Source of the DNA: Folioceros fuciformis
Lineage: Eukaryota; Anthocerotophyta; Anthocerotopsida; Anthocerotales
Direction: 5' to 3'
Assembly: GCA_049999805.1 (NCBI GenBank)
Contig: JBNGIO010006342.1
Coordinates: forward strand, 289,241-310,623
Length of the DNA stretch: 21,383 bases
The notes beneath the pieces were generated by a model, which was given only the letters and a program-made list of their open reading frames with translations, did not search any database and was not told the origin of the DNA. Each line of letters starts with the position of its first letter. Position 1 is the first letter of the stretch. Position numbers and translations under genes: made by a program. This document shows positions 1 through 9,343 of the stretch, one piece after another.

Positions 1-841
1 AATCATTCATTGTTTTTTCCACCCTTGCGCGAGTGCCGATTACATCAATATCCTCTGCAACCTCTGCGGCGCTCCGCCACTTCTCCTAACTGCTGGGCCA
101 CAAGCCTGGTGGTGGCGGAGTTTCTCCATAGAGTAGCTTGAACGGGGCCACTCCTGTAGCAGCATGCTTCAACGAGTTGTACGCATACTCCAGCACAGGG
201 AGGAGTTCTTCCCACCTTGTTTGTTTCTCATGGGTGAAGTGACGAAGCATATCTTCCAGGACCTCGTTCTGTTTCTCAGTTTGGCCATCTGTCTCTAGGT
301 GATACGCTGACGACAAGTTTTGCTTGATGCCTAGGGTTTCCATGAAGGTTTTCCAGAACCCTGAGGTGAACTTAGGATCTCGGTCAAAGACGATGTCTTC
401 TGGGGCTCCATGTAACCTGAAGATTTCCCGGACGAAGACTCCAGCTTGCTTGGATGCTGTGATGGTGGAGGTCACAGGAACAAAGTAGCAGACCTTGGAG
501 AACCTGTCAGTGACCACCCAGATACTATCTTTTCTAGATCGGGTACGTGATCGGTGAGTGATGAAATCCATAGCAATTGACCTGAACCGTCCACTTGGAA
601 TTTGTAGGGGTAACAGCAGGCTCGGCGTCTTCTGATGGCTGGGCTTGGCTTGCTGACAGGACTGGCAAGAGCGCACCCATTCGATGCAGTCAACGCGCAT
701 CCCTTCCCAATGGAAATGTTCCTTGACCTTGGCATATGTCTTGTCAATGCCCAAGTGGCCCGAAATTGGTGAATCATGCATGTCATGTAGGATGGCTTGT
801 TTCAACTCCGTGAGCTGTGAAGGGATGACCAGTCTCCCCTT
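1..841 (-). pseudogene. pol: pol: integrase, broken and cut by window edge
   Basis: Integrase would insert the DNA copy. Counting from the first Met at 805, the zinc-binding domain shows histidines in HDMHDSPISGHLG (residues 7-19) and the cysteine pair C47-x2-C50. The catalytic core has D80 (566-568), D141 (383-385) and E177 (275-277), giving D-60-D-35-E spacing, all intact. The element is cut by a TAG at 86-88, after which the register stays open to position 1. The GPY/F region and any chromodomain would be beyond the left edge. Confidence 0.93.
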
Positions 842-844
842 TCA

Positions 845-1730
845 ATACACACAAGCATCCAGGAGTGAATACTGCTGGGTAAGTGCTGTAGGGACCCCTG
901 TCTGTGCATCTGTCAATAACTGTCTGTATAGTTTCGACAAGACTGGGTCATGGAGAATTCCATCCTGGACTAACTGGATTGTTTGTGTCTGGGTTCTCAT
1001 GAGGGTGCAGGCACGCCGACTCAAGGCATCTGCAACCACATTAGTTGAGCCTACTACATACTGGATTTCCAAGTGGTAGTCTGCCAGAGCTTCAGCCCAT
1101 CGTCGCTGCGAGCATTTAGATTGGGTTGAGAGAAGATCTAAATGTTAGATTGTTAGACTAAAGATTAGAATGGTTGCTGCAAGGAGTGGTGGTCGGTATA
1201 ACACACCACTTTCTTCCCCAGGAGGTAATGTCGCCATACCTTAGGGCATGTGTAATGGCCAACATCTCCTTATCCTGCACTGGGTAGTTTAGTTGTGCTC
1301 CTTGCAACTTCCTGCTTTCGTAGGCGATTGCCCTTCCTTCCTGGGACAGAACTGCCCCTATGGCATAATCTGATGCGTCTGTGTGGATGGTGTATGGCAT
1401 GTGAGGATCTGCCACTGCCAGTACAGGCGTCGAGCCAAGGGCATGCTTCAGCTGCTCAAAAGCTACGACAGCCTTGGCTCCCAACTGGATGGGCTTGTTG
1501 GTGGAGTGCCGGAGGGCATCCGTCAGGGGAACAGCGATCCTGCAGAATCCCTTGATAAAGCGTATGTAGAAGCCGGCCATACCCAGGAACCCTCTGAGTT
1601 GGGTTATGTCCTGTGGCAAGGACCAGTTCATCACTGCGCTGACCTTACGTGTGTCAACCTGGATGCCCTCTGCACTGATCACATGTCCCAGGTATTCACA
1701 CTTTTCTCTCATGAAGACGCACTTGCTTCT
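845..1730 (-). pseudogene. pol: pol: connection and RNase H domain, broken
   Basis: The frame resumes after the stop at 1731 with CEYLGHVISAEG and LRGFLGMAGFYIRFI, the connection to RNase H. RNase H is shown by HTDASDYAIGAVLSQ (first catalytic Asp), AYESRKLQGAQLNYPVQDKE (catalytic Glu) and, after a one-base frame change near 1240, YTDHHSL and NVVADALSRR. A 36-bp insertion carrying stops lies at 1131-1166, bounded by a direct AGAA repeat. The domain would remove the RNA strand during reverse transcription. A TGA stop at 842-844 separates it from integrase in the same register. Confidence 0.92.
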
Positions 1731-2391
1731 CTAGCGGAACAGTGTGTTGGCCCGTAGCAAGTCCAGCACCTTCCTAACCAGCTGGAGATGGGTTTCAGGG
1801 TCAGGGGTGTAGATGAGAATGTCATCTAGGAAGGCTTCAACGCCATGTCCCAGCAAGCGTCGCAGCACTACCTGCATGAGACACTGGAAGGTGGCAGGGG
1901 CATTGGTAAGACCAAACAGCATTACCCTGAATTCGAAATGGCCATGTCGAGTTCGAAAGGCTGTTTTGTGTTCATCTCCTGACCTGATCCAGACCTGGTG
2001 GAAGCCAGATCTGAGATCAATCTTGGTGAACAGCTTGGCTCCACGCAATTGGTCGAGGATCTCGTTGATCCTTGGCATCTGGTAGACGTTTCTCACTGTG
2101 GGTCGATTGAGCCCTCGATAGTCTATGCACAGCCGCCATCCTCCATCTGGTTGCCACATTTGGTTTGGCAACCAAGAGGACTGGAGCACCAAAGGGTGAC
2201 ACAGAAGGTTGTACGAAACCCTTCTGTAAGAACTCATCAACCTGTTTTTTGATCTCTTCGTTTTCCATTGTAGATGTCCTGTAGGGCTGGACACTAACCG
2301 GTTTGTGGCCTGGAAGTAGCTCAATGGCATGGTCTACGATTCGTCGAGGAGGGAGCTCTGTGGGTTTAGCAAACACATCCTAATACTCCTA
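1731..2391 (-). pseudogene. pol: pol: reverse transcriptase domain, broken
   Basis: This is the RNA-dependent DNA polymerase domain. The N-terminal part (from 2376) includes the conserved HAIELLPGHKPV and VSPFGAPVLLV blocks. The frame then shifts near 2144-2170 and continues with GGWRLCIDYRGLN, KIDLRSGFHQV and LFGLTNAPATFQ. The catalytic F-L-D-D box (form FxDD, both aspartates present) is at 1821-1832, followed by ILIYT. A TAG stop at 1731-1733 interrupts the thumb/connection. Apart from the frameshift and stops the catalytic residues are kept, so inactivation appears recent enough for easy recognition. Confidence 0.93.
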
Positions 2392-3085
2392 GAGCAGGTC
2401 CTTCATCGGCTGTGGGAGCTGGTCCTCGTGGACCTTAGCTTCTGCGGCCCTTGACTCCGCAGTGCCTTCTAAGGGAAGCACCTTCTTGAGCTTTGCTATG
2501 TACATGAATCTGCCCATAGCAGTTGCTTTATTGAGAGCAGAGACAGCAAACAGTTGCTTGTCCGGGAGCTACTGTTCCCCCTGCATGACGTATGTCTGAT
2601 GGTCTTGCAGGAGGTGAACAACGTTTTTCTTCCAGTCCACCTCCAGCTGATACGAGTGACTGGCTAACCAAGGCTTGCCTATGATCAAGTCGTGGCAGAG
2701 CGAGGGCATCACGGTCAGCATGAGAACCTCCTTGAACCCTCCTGGAAAGGTAAGCTGTGCTTGTGTCCACTGTTCTCTCCTTGTCTCCTTCTTGCCTAGG
2801 GCTGTGACCACTGTGGAGACCTGACCTGTGTCCTTGACTAACAGGCCAGCTCGTTCTACAGCTGCCTTGGACACATAATGATGATTGGCCCCAAAGTCAA
2901 GTAGCCATGTGGCCCATACTCCGGCCAATGACACCTCAAGTTTGATAGGGATGTGAGCTAACTGGCATGCAGCAACTGATCCGAGTTTACTTGCAGGGTC
3001 AATGATGGCCGCAGCTAGAGTGGGTTCACTAACCTCTGTGAGGGTTATGACGTGTCCACTCTTGACAGGTGCTGGGGAGCGCCGC
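2392..3085 (-). pseudogene. pol: pol: aspartic protease and linker, broken
   Basis: This frame differs from gag by one register and overlaps the gag end; the sense of the reading resumes near 3080. The protease active site is at 2887-2898 and reads D-F-G-A inside WLLDFGANHHYVS. Retropepsins need D-S/T-G, so the second residue is altered and the enzyme should be inactive. The downstream MPSLCHDLIIGKPWL stretch matches the second conserved (I/L)IG-containing region of Ty3 proteases. A TAG stop at 2569-2571 ends the open frame. The same register continues as a linker toward reverse transcriptase, with two further TAG stops at 2389-2391 and 2380-2382. Confidence 0.85.
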
Positions 3086-4813
3086 TCCTAGTGGACTTGC
3101 CTGTCTCGTTCAGCCAGCTTATGAAGTCTCTCCTGAGTGGGCATGATTTCGAACCATGTCCAAAGGTTGCACAAGTAAAACACTTCCTGGCCTTCTTGTA
3201 GTCTTCCTTCTCTTCCTCTATGAGGTTTTTGAAGGTGGGCTTCTTTTCTGTGGTGTTGGCAGACTTGCTCCACTTGGGCTTGGGAGGACCTGTTGAGGAA
3301 AGATGCTTGTACTTGTTGGTGCCATTGTTGATGGCTGCCTTCATGGCCTCTACCAAGGCTATGGGGTTTGTCTGGTTCACGTCTGCCCGCATCTCGAACC
3401 TCAACCCGTCGATGAACTTCTCAATTTTCTGTTCCTCGTCCAACCTAGGCATGTCCAGGGTAAGTTGTAAGAACTTGTCACAGTACTCTTGAATTGTGCC
3501 TTGTTGGAAGATCTTCCTGAACTGCTGATACAGGTCTTTGTGGTGGTTCTCTAGTAGGAACTGTTCGAGGAAGATCTATCGGAAGATTGGCCAAGAGTAG
3601 ATCGGGGACTCCATGCCGAGGTCGACTTGTTTCTCCCATTGGCACCACCAACGGTATGCATACCCCTCCAATGACATGATGTAGAACTGGATCTTTTGCA
3701 GGTCATCTTTGTCAGAAGCAGCAAGATATTTGTCAATTTTGTCTAACCAATCATGGACGCTCTGGGCATCCTTGGCTCCTCCATCGAAGGTAGTTGTCTT
3801 GACTTTCCGGTGGAGCTCCTTGTCCAGCTAAGGCCTGGTTTTGAACTGGAAGTCCTCACCCTCTTGCGCTTTGCTGTTGGTTCTTCCCCGCTTGTTCTCC
3901 CAGTGTTCATACCTCATCAGCTGTAGGCGCCTGACCATGGCCTTGAGGTCCTTATTGTCCTTCTCGCAAGGTAAGAGTTCCACGACTAACCTCTTCAGTT
4001 CCACGTCTATTGTGCTCAAGTCACGTTCGCTAGGAATGGTTGGTGTGGCCCTTGCTTCCTTCCTACCCTCAAGAGCCTGACCCAAGGATGCCAAGGGAGT
4101 CGAATGGTGTGTGCCCTCAGCTGACTCAGTGGGCCTGGATGTCTTGTGGCAGGGTGAGAGTGGCGGGGGTCCTGGGGGTGATGTTTGCTCCAGCATCTGG
4201 AGCACACCCTCCAACTGCCTTTCTAGCCGCGTCTGCCCCTCCTCCACGTGGGCTTCGAGCCTGGCGATCGACTCCTCGACCTTCTCAAGTTGGTGGCTTT
4301 GGCCGGAGAGGGAGCTGCACGACTCCTCACAGGTATGTTCAACCCCGTGGGTCCTCCCTTCCAATTGCCGTAGAGCCGATTATTTGGCTAACTCCTCCTC
4401 TGGTGGGTCCTGGCCTCCTGTGGATACAGGTGGTTGGGGCCCGTTTAGGCCGATTCCACCTCGTTTCCGAGGCCGCCCTCGCCTCCTGGTCCCTGGTTCG
4501 GAGCAGTATTTGGCAGGAATACTCGTGGGTTCTGGCCCGGCTATTCCTTCCACCGGTTGGACCTCTGCCTCCGGTTGGATTTGGAGAAGGTGTGGGAGCT
4601 CCCGGCGTTGCCTCCTCGCCTCTTCTATCTCCAAGGAATCCTAGACTTGCCTCGACTCGACTCGCGCTTAGGTGGGAGTGAGGTGCCGGTCTTGGGAATT
4701 GGGTCCAAGTTGTTGCGCCCGCTGGCGGACCCGATTCCCTCCAGTGGATTCTCTCCTTCACTCCCGCTGGAAATCTGTCGGTCTCCCTCCAAAGTTAGGA
4801 TGTAGTCATTCAT
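3045..4813 (-). pseudogene. gag: gag pseudogene (capsid/nucleocapsid) with AT-hook and zinc knuckle
   Basis: Gag would assemble the virus-like particle and bind RNA. The likely start is the ATG at 4813; the frame shifts near 4630 and then stays in one register to 3045. In order there are: an AT-hook-like RRRGRPRKR at 4461-4487; a coiled coil with leucine heptads just downstream of 4364; a second helical segment near 3900-4010; a Retrotrans_gag-type domain (about 3400-3820) with paired tryptophans in YRWWCQW; and a CCHC zinc knuckle CX2CX4HX4C at 3141-3182. In-frame stops occur at 4380 (TAA), 3828 (TAG) and 3576 (TAG). The gag frame ends at TAA 3045-3047, about 30 codons past the knuckle. The N-terminal part is unusually long, charged and proline-rich. 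Confidence 0.85.
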
Positions 4814-5169
4814 ATTTCTGGCTGATCTGTGCGCAGATTACAGGTGTTCTCACGTTCAAAGTGGTTGCTAACCTTCTGGACGTGATTCTTTCCAGGCTTC
4901 CCCAACTACTGGCGCCTTCGAACCTGTCTAGCGCGGTAGGTCTGTTGACTCCTGCGGTCGCGTCTGCCTCCCTGCACTCAATCCGCCAGGGCGCGGGCTT
5001 GATTACTTCTTGGCGACCCGAGTCTTGGTTGGGATTGGTCCCTCCGCCACGCTAGGGGCTCCTGAATCATGGGGAGCCTCCTCCCTCTAGTACGGCTGAG
5101 CCTAGCCTCAGCGATCCTGTCCGCTGACTCCTAGATCCGGGGTCTGGGGCCTGGGAGTTGTTGGACAGT
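4814..5169 (-). other. Retrotransposon 5' leader between primer site and gag
   Basis: This stretch of about 356 bp lies between the primer-binding site and the first ATG of the gag frame (4813). It would be the untranslated leader carrying dimerisation/packaging signals. Short open frames occur, but none resembles a retrotransposon protein. Confidence 0.5.
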
Positions 5170-5182
5170 GGCTCTGATACCA
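5170..5182 (-). other. Primer-binding site for initiator tRNA-Met
   Basis: On the minus strand the sequence is TGGTATCAGAGCC. TGGTATCAGAGC is complementary to the 3' end of plant initiator tRNA-Met, the usual minus-strand DNA primer of plant LTR retrotransposons. It lies just inside the putative LTR and upstream of gag, in the expected place and orientation. Confidence 0.9.
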
Positions 5183-5186
5183 TAGA

Positions 5187-5731
5187 TGCTACCACCAAGA
5201 GGACTTGCTTAGTGGAGATAGGACCCCGCTGTCTTTCTTTGTGATCGTACTTATACATGTGTTTGGGACTAGCCAAGAAATAGGCGTCCCTGCCCAACAA
5301 CTAGGGTTGTTGGGCCGTTAGAAGTGTGTTAGAATTAGTTATTCCTAAGTAAAATGCTTAATGTTTGTTTAGGGGCTAGTTTATCTAGGGTTAATTACTG
5401 ATTCGATTTAAAGGTTACACAAAGTCACGTTAGTCTAAACTTGTCTTCAACCTGGCTGTCTGTCCCGTTTAGGAGAGTCTCGTTAGGCACCTTCTGGGTC
5501 GGTTCCTGCTGCCCCGTCCGGCTATGGCTGGAGGCGGCTTTGTTCCCGTTAGCTACACACGCAGATTGGCCATGGTAGTGCGTGTGTCAGTCATCAAGAC
5601 TGAGTTGTCAAACACTCAGATGAAGGGACATTTGAAGAAGAGCCAAGCCCAAAGCTCTTCGTCAATTCAGCTCAACTGAACTTCTTCTTCTCTCCCGCTA
5701 AACAGGCTTCTCTCTCTTGGTGGCATCTACA
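5187..5731 (-). repeat. Putative 5' LTR
   Basis: The segment starts four bases beyond the primer-binding site. Its ends carry an imperfect inverted repeat: GATG-CTA-CCACCAAGAG at 5185-5201 and CTCTTGGTGGCATC at 5714-5727, i.e. 14 matching bases with a 3-base indel. On the minus strand this gives a start in TGTAGATGCC and an end in GGTAGCA. A TATAA box lies on the minus strand at 5251-5255, leaving a short R-U5. The inner boundary is supported by the primer site. The outer boundary rests only on the inverted repeat, because the other LTR is outside the window. A shorter LTR ending near 5297 or 5421 remains possible. Confidence 0.5.
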
Positions 5732-8655
5732 ACCTCATCGTCACTGCATGACGAGGTCTCTTCCCGCAGTGCCCACCTCATAGCAGAGGCAGGTCAAAGC
5801 AGCTCATTCCAGCATATGGAAAGTTCACACATAGAAAAGATAAGCACAAGTTGTTGGCGGAATGAGGACCCATCTATAGGGTTCACCAGCACTCTGTCCA
5901 TTTCCGTGTCCATGAAAGACTCCATAGGGCTAAGGTGTGGAGGGGGCACATTGGTATGTATGATCGGCTAGTTCGTCTTTTCGTTTCACACTTTGCATGC
6001 ATTTTTTATACTTATCGGGTAGATGAATTTCCTGCGCAAAGGGAGTTGAACCTATAGATATGTTTGTGTCGAGTGGGCAGTAATAGGATACCTACAAGTT
6101 TTGAGCTTTCATTAGCACATCCTTAGCAACTTGGAAAGCAAGATGAAAGAGCATTCTGTTTGCAAGCAAGTGCTTTCAAGCATTGTGCTTTCAAGCAATC
6201 TTACAAGCAAGTTTGCTTGCAAGCACAATCTTCTTTCATGGCAAAGGATGCAATTCCATTACTTGAAATCCTTGCCTACAAGTGTAGGTAGCCTCCTTGC
6301 TTTAGATGGAGGGGCTCTTGTAATTAGGAGTGTTGAAACTCTTGGTTCCCTTTTACATCTTACTCAGCCTTTGAAACCTTGTCATTAAACCTACTATAAA
6401 TGGTTCATTCAAACTAGCTATACAGTTCACTGTAGGTTGTTACTCACAAAGGCCCTATTCCATATTATAGCATTTAAGGAGTAGTACGTAAGTTCAAAAA
6501 GGCTTGGTTCCATTCCCGTAGGGTCGTTTCGCATGGGCAAACTTTCTTGGTCCAAGCATGAACACAAGTAAGCATTTTCTTCCAAGCCAGGACCAATTTC
6601 AGTTGGTGAGCTCAAAAGTGGCAACACAAGCTACTTAGACAATAAGACCGTAACAATCCAAACTAGGAGACCCTATTTCAAGTTGCTTGAATCATTTCAT
6701 GCTTTGAAGATGCAATATGCTAGATGTTTGATACTTTGGCCTATCTAATTAAGGGCATAGATGTTTCACATGCCCAACTAATAAGATGATTCTAGCTTTT
6801 TGTTCTCAATTTGCATATTGTCCTCATGTTTCTTCGCTTTAAAATGTAAAGACCTAGTGTGCCTTATGGTCATAGATTTAAACAAAGATTGGTTTTTCTT
6901 TTTTTGCACAATAGGAAGTAAACCTTGGACAGTCTTGGAATTCTTTCTCCCTTTTGCCAAGTTGTCATTAGAGCCTAGCTAGACCTTGGACAGTCTTAGA
7001 ATTCTTTCTCGCTTTTGTAAAGTTGTCATTAGAGCCTAGACTTGTGTTGGAACTAGTTTGTTTAGCTCATTTGTGGTGCACTCTCTCCAAAAAGTTTCTA
7101 CTCCTCATTCTTGGAAAGAATGAAATTACTGTTTGAAAAAATCCACTGCAATATCGTATCTTCGGGACATTGTTAATTAACTATGTATTGATTAAAACAT
7201 GTATAACAATGTGGATAATTAGTCCTTCTGGATTCACAGCTATTGGCAATTAGTCCTTCTAGATTCATGTTTTTACTACTCCACACCAAGCCATTTATGC
7301 TATCTTAAACCCTTTGATAGAAATTTGCAAGGAAGCTGAATCAGGCCTTGGTTCTCTTATCCATTTGCTAGTAGCCACCCTTGCCATTAGGGATTGCTCA
7401 CCTATAGTTCTTTATCTTCTTGTAATTAGTCAACATTGCTTCCCACTTATCTTTGCATTGCCGCAACTATTCTAATCATTCCATGTGATAACCTCATTGG
7501 CAATACATGTACACATGTTTTAGTCACCCCATATGAAAAAAAAATCTCACTCACAATATTTGCACACCTTATTGAACTTGCTGCTTGCAAAACAAGCAAT
7601 TTAGCTTGGGACCATCTCTTATTGTAAGAGGGTGGCTGAGAGTTCATTTGGTGGAAATCATTTGCAGTAGTATTACCAAGTGCATTTCACCTTGAAAGTC
7701 ATGGATTGTCAACATTGGCAAACACGGCCATGATGTACTCAACTTGTAAACATTGTGCTTGCAAGCAAACTCGTACGGCTTCAAGAGAAAGTGACCATCA
7801 ATTTCTTTTTTTGGTGAAGAAAAAAGGATTCAAATTAAGAACAACACAAGGTTGCAGCAAGGATTGCAAAAGAGCAGCATTAGCAATTGAGCTATGAGTT
7901 AGTGTTTAAAGCTAGCTTCTAGACTTAAGCAACAATCTACTCTTGACCTACACTATTATCTGAGTTGTTCCCTACATCCCAAGTGGGGAGATAACCTTAT
8001 CTGCCCCATGGACAAGAGTGATTCCATTGGTTATTGTGCGCGAGAAAGCCGGCTGATTTCCGCTCTTTCCGCTTGAACTTGGTAGAAGCATATATTCGAA
8101 TGTTGTTAGCGACCACTAGAGCCTGTTCTCAAATACACCATAGCAGAGCTTTACTCGACACTAGGTATCTCCCTCCATAGACCACCGACGTCCAGTTCTA
8201 CCACAGGGAAAAGAGTGAGGAGGCCATCAACTTAAGTTCACTAAGAATGACAAGTTGTGTAGGTCACGAAACTCTAACTCTAGGAATATATACCTATTTT
8301 GGGTACCCCTATTGTGAATATTATCACTTTTTTGTAGGAGCAATGCATGATTAGGTGTGTTCATTAACATTTTCTGTCATTAGTAATTCCCTTGTCTAAG
8401 TCTAGGTTAGTGCAAACTTGCAATTAGGTCCTTCATAGAGATGAATGTGAATGGCATTTTTATCCCTGGATATTTATAATATTTTTTCATTTTACTATGT
8501 TGAAATGTTAAATCTTTATGATTAGTATTGTAAAAATAATTATTAATTTATAATATAAATATATTTTAAGCTAGGTTGGTAGGACAGTGAATGCTAAGAA
8601 AAACAAACTTCATGTGGTTAATATGGTTCGATACTATTTAATTTATAACCTCATA
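5732..8655. other. Gene-poor AT-rich intergenic DNA
   Basis: No recognisable gene was found. Scattered open frames of about 60-85 codons match nothing known and have no supporting signals. Small structures seen: a perfect 7-bp inverted repeat CAAGCAA-GT-TTGCTTG near 6204-6219, a duplicated ATTAGTCCTTCT near 7219 and 7250, and the 61-bp duplication annotated separately. A 45-codon open stretch at about 8040-8180 (plus) reads like protein but is unrecognised. Confidence 0.6.
6922..7040 (+). repeat. Tandem duplication, 61-bp unit, two copies
   Basis: Two adjacent copies beginning ACCTTGGACAGTCTT start at 6922 and 6983. They share the following ATTCTTTCTC, CTTTTG and GTTGTCATTAGAGCCTAG with a few substitutions, so the period is 61 bp. 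Confidence 0.9.
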
Positions 8656-8659
8656 TGTA

Positions 8660-9000
8660 GATTAAATATGCATTTTAATTCAATAATTATCATGAGATAA
8701 TAATAATTTTCATGTATCCTAGTTATTTTTTTAAAACCGTATATATAGCTTTAATAGGTATTTTGATTTAGTATTAATATATAGGTATTTTAATTTAGTA
8801 ACTATGATGAGATAACAGTTTTCATATAGGTTTAAGAGGTATTTTAATTTAGTAACTATGATGAGATAACAATTTTCATATAGTTTTAAGAGGTATTTTA
8901 ATTGAGTATTAATATATAGGTATTTTAATTTAGTATTAATATATAGGTATTTTAATTTAGTAACAATGATGAGATAACAGTTTTCATATATCTTAGTTAA
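8660..9000 (+). repeat. AT-rich tandem array with 27-bp and 54-bp periods
   Basis: The core GGTATTTTAATTTAG recurs with starts at 8757, 8784, 8838, 8892, 8919 and 8946, giving spacings 27, 54, 54, 27 and 27. The 54-bp units carry an extra AACTATGATGAGATAAC...TTTTCATATA segment in place of TATTAATATATA. A more diverged copy precedes them near 8671. It is a simple non-coding satellite-like array. Confidence 0.85.
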
Positions 9001-9188
9001 AACTTTAAATTCAATAAACTCTTGTACTTCTATATCTCCTTGGTCATCTTATCTTCGCTATACATATAACCTAAGGTCAATTTAGCTCAGAACACTGCCC
9101 GGAGGTCTGAACGCAAATCTAGGATTCACATCTCTTTTTTTTGGGTAACCAAGTGGGTCAATTTAGCCTAGCGGCATGTCGATCTTCC

Positions 9189-9192
9189 AAAA
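9189..9192 (-). terminator. Possible RNA polymerase III terminator
   Basis: TTTT on the minus strand lies about 30 nt downstream of the tRNA 3' end, the minimal length for a pol III terminator. Confidence 0.5.
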
Positions 9193-9222
9193 TGTTTAAT
9201 GGATAAATTGAAGAGCTGATTG

Positions 9223-9295
9223 TGGAGAAGGCGGGCATCGATCCCGCTACCTCCCGTATGCGAAACGGGCGCTCTACCATTTGAGCTACTTCCCC
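9223..9295 (-). tRNA. tRNA-Ala, anticodon CGC
   Basis: The 73-nt minus-strand sequence folds as a full cloverleaf. The acceptor stem is GGGGAAG/CTTCTCC with one G-T pair and discriminator A. The D arm contains AGCTCAAATGGTAGAGC, the A box. The anticodon stem CCCGT/ACGGG carries the loop TTCGCAT, hence anticodon CGC, reading GCG alanine codons. The T arm GCGGG/CCCGC has loop ATCGATG, with A instead of T at position 54, a variant known in some eukaryotic tRNA-Ala genes. There is no intron and no encoded CCA, as expected for a nuclear gene. A TATATA tract lies upstream and an oligo-T downstream. Confidence 0.95.
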
Positions 9296-9316
9296 GTGTG
9301 CTATAACATGGATCAC

Positions 9317-9333
9317 TTTATATATATATATAG
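9317..9333 (-). promoter_or_regulatory. TATA-like tract upstream of the tRNA gene
   Basis: An alternating TA run lies 22-38 bp upstream of the tRNA 5' end. Plant tRNA genes commonly have a TATA-like element near -30 that helps place RNA polymerase III, so a promoter role is plausible; it could also be a simple TA microsatellite. Confidence 0.5.
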
Positions 9334-9343
9334 TTTTTTTACG

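Larger units (their letters stand above)
1..5731 (-). mobile_element. Degenerate Ty3/gypsy LTR retrotransposon, truncated by the left window edge
   Basis: Read on the minus strand, the order is LTR, tRNA primer site, gag, protease, reverse transcriptase, RNase H, integrase. Integrase placed after RNase H is the defining order of Ty3/gypsy (Metaviridae) rather than copia. The coding part is interrupted by nine in-frame stops (first bases on the plus strand 86, 842, 1731, 2380, 2389, 2569, 3576, 3828, 4380) and by frame changes near 4630, 3060, 2155 and 1240. An insertion of about 36 bp lies at 1131-1166. The 3' LTR and any chromodomain would lie left of position 1, so the clade within Ty3/gypsy cannot be named and the two LTRs cannot be compared for age. 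This copy is non-autonomous. Confidence 0.95.

Noticed and set aside
684-2252. Plus-strand frames across the retrotransposon
   Set aside because: They are antisense to clear reverse transcriptase, RNase H and integrase sequence and show no domains of their own.
6140-6225. CAAGCAA/TTGCTTG palindromes as a transposon end
   Set aside because: The arms are only 7 bp, no matching distant terminus or target duplication was found, and the area is rich in CAAGCAAG words.
8030-8300. Insertion of organellar DNA
   Set aside because: The stretch has a different texture from its AT-rich surroundings and a short protein-like frame, but no mitochondrial or plastid gene could be recognised.
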